Assembly (NCBI GenBank): GCA_029532625.1
Contig: JARFXM010000007.1
Coordinates: 186,001-250,000 of the forward strand
From: Lomentospora prolificans
Lineage: Eukaryota > Ascomycota > Sordariomycetes > Microascales > Microascaceae
DNA: 64,000 bases
Direction of reading: 5' to 3'
Below, one piece after another: positions 62,894-64,000 of this stretch. The notes under the pieces are model-generated. The model did no database searches, was not told the DNA's origin, and saw nothing but the letters and a program-made list of their open reading frames with translations. Position numbers and translations under genes: made by a program. The stretch's first letter is position 1, and every line of letters starts with the position of its first letter.

Positions 62894-63974
62894 ATGGTGA
62901 GCTGCCTATTGACCTTCTCAAGACAGCCGGACCTAACGAAATATTAGGCTGCTCAAGTGATAACTAACTCGGGCCACGATGAAATGATCGTAAGTGGTCT
63001 GGGAACCAGGCAAGGCGTTTCGGCGTGCCGCTAACTCTATAAAACTTTGTAGCACGATGCAGTTTTGGATTACTATGGTCGTCGGCTCGCAACTTGCTCA
63101 AGTGACCGAACTATCAAGATTTTCGAGATCGACGGTGAAAATCAGCGACTTTTAGAAACACTCAAAGGGTACTGTATCTCTTGTTTTACCTGACATCCTT
63201 CGAGTCCGCGCTCACCAGGCGTACAGTCACGAGGGCGCAGTGTGGTGCGTATCATGGGCACATCCTAAATACGGCAATATCTTGGCCTCTGCTGGCTATG
63301 ACGGAAAGGTCTTTATTTGGCGAGAACAGAACGGCCAATGGCAGAAAATATTCGACTTCGCGCTGCATAAAGCGTCTGTTAATTTGGTATCCTGGTCGCC
63401 TCATGAATCGGGTTGTCTCTTGGCGTGTGCATCCTCCGATGGGAATGTAAGCGTCCTGGAGTTTAAGGATAACAGCTTTGATCACAGGTCGTTTCCTGCG
63501 CATGGTTTGGGGGTTAATTCTGTTTCATGGGCCCCAGCTACTAATCCTGGTAGCTTGATGACAAGTTCTCCAGCATCAGATAGCGTGGCCCTACGTCGAT
63601 TTGTGACCGGCGGATGCGACAATTTATTGAAGATCTGGGTATATGATGCTACTACTCAGACTTACTCTCTCGAGCGCGACCCGCTCTCTGGACATACAGA
63701 CTGGGTCAGGGATGTGGCCTGGTCACCATCTCTCTTGCAGAAGTCGTACATTGCATCCGCATCCCAGGATAAGACTGTTCGAATTTGGACTTCAGACCCT
63801 GGTACCAACGGACAATGGACCTGCAAGGTCTTGAACTTTGACTCGCCAGTCTGGAGAGTCAGTTGGTCACTGAGCGGGAATGTTCTTGCTGCTAGCGGCG
63901 CCGATAACAAGGTTACGCTCTGGAAGGAAAACCTGAGTGGGGACTGGGAATGTGTCAAGTCTATCGAAGAGTAG
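62894..63974 (+). CDS. sec13: SEC13, WD40 protein of COPII coat and nuclear pore
   Basis: Sec13 pairs with Sec31 in the outer COPII cage at ER exit sites and also sits in the Nup84 complex and the SEA complex. The model joins 62,894-62,896, 62,948-62,989, 63,053-63,168 and 63,227-63,974, giving 302 residues, normal for the family. Introns are 51, 63 and 58 bp; the first two have CTAAC/CTAACT branch sites and the third CTGAC. Joined sequence starts MAAQVITNSGHDEMIHDAVL, and LKG joins HEGAVWC across the third intron. Six WD repeats are seen: about 12-41 (SSDRTIKIF), 55-85 (GYDGKVFIW), 101-133, 145-192 (CDNLLKIW), 207-242 (SQDKTVRIW) and 256-287 (ADNKVTLW). The C-terminus is KSIEE followed by TAG. 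The start codon stands alone in its coding exon. Identity is firm. Confidence 0.95.
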
Positions 63975-64000
63975 TTAAAGATGACACCTGTTTGCGTATA

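Noticed and set aside
62659..62895. 78-codon minus-strand open frame with ATG overlapping the SEC13 start
   Set aside because: Overlaps another long frame, has no recognisable domain and would collide with the sec13 promoter.

Overview
The window looks like nuclear DNA of a filamentous ascomycete (Pezizomycotina). Three things point there: short fungal spliceosomal introns, a CpcA/GCN4-type bZIP gene and a PEX20-type peroxin gene, and a large AT-rich block of LTR retrotransposons destroyed by C-to-T and G-to-A changes typical of repeat-induced point mutation (RIP). The genus cannot be named from the sequence.

Bases 1 to about 58,430 hold no intact gene. They are a nest of decayed Ty3/gypsy elements, and four or five of the families carry a recognisable chromodomain (chromoviruses). 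Four young insertions can be bounded. Element A (minus, 1-5445, runs off the left edge) sits in a truncated C-family copy (minus, to about 7850). Element C (plus, 15935-28430, duplication CCTTC) sits in an older minus-strand element. Element B (plus, 21835-27673, duplication CTTTC) sits inside C. Element B2 (plus, 43808-49723, duplication GATTC) sits in the LTR of an older element G. A, B and B2 are one family. Older material fills the gaps: minus-strand pieces at 7.9-15.9 kb and 28.4-31.3 kb, F-family integrase and LTR pieces at 34.3-39.2 kb, a solo C-type LTR near 40.0-40.5 kb, a plus-strand element H at 40.5-43.4 kb, two tandem G copies at 49.7-56.2 kb, and a further repeat to 58.25 kb. Reading frames can be followed through stop codons well enough to recognise reverse transcriptase, RNase H, integrase and chromodomain.

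From about 58.6 kb the base composition becomes ordinary and three genes follow. cpcA (minus, 58973-60287) encodes the cross-pathway-control transcription factor; its leader has two small upstream reading frames and an upstream TGACTCA site, the layout expected for GCN4-type translational control and autoregulation. A PEX20-like peroxin gene (minus, 61007-61985, one intron) encodes a PTS2 import co-receptor. SEC13 (plus, 62894-63974, three introns) encodes the WD40 protein shared by the COPII coat and the nuclear pore. The last two diverge from a shared 0.9-kb spacer. The genes are housekeeping genes with unrelated jobs; nothing suggests a cluster. I found no CRISPR array, tRNA, rRNA or defence-like cassette. 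The most informative signals are the mutation pattern of the repeats and the start regions of cpcA and SEC13.
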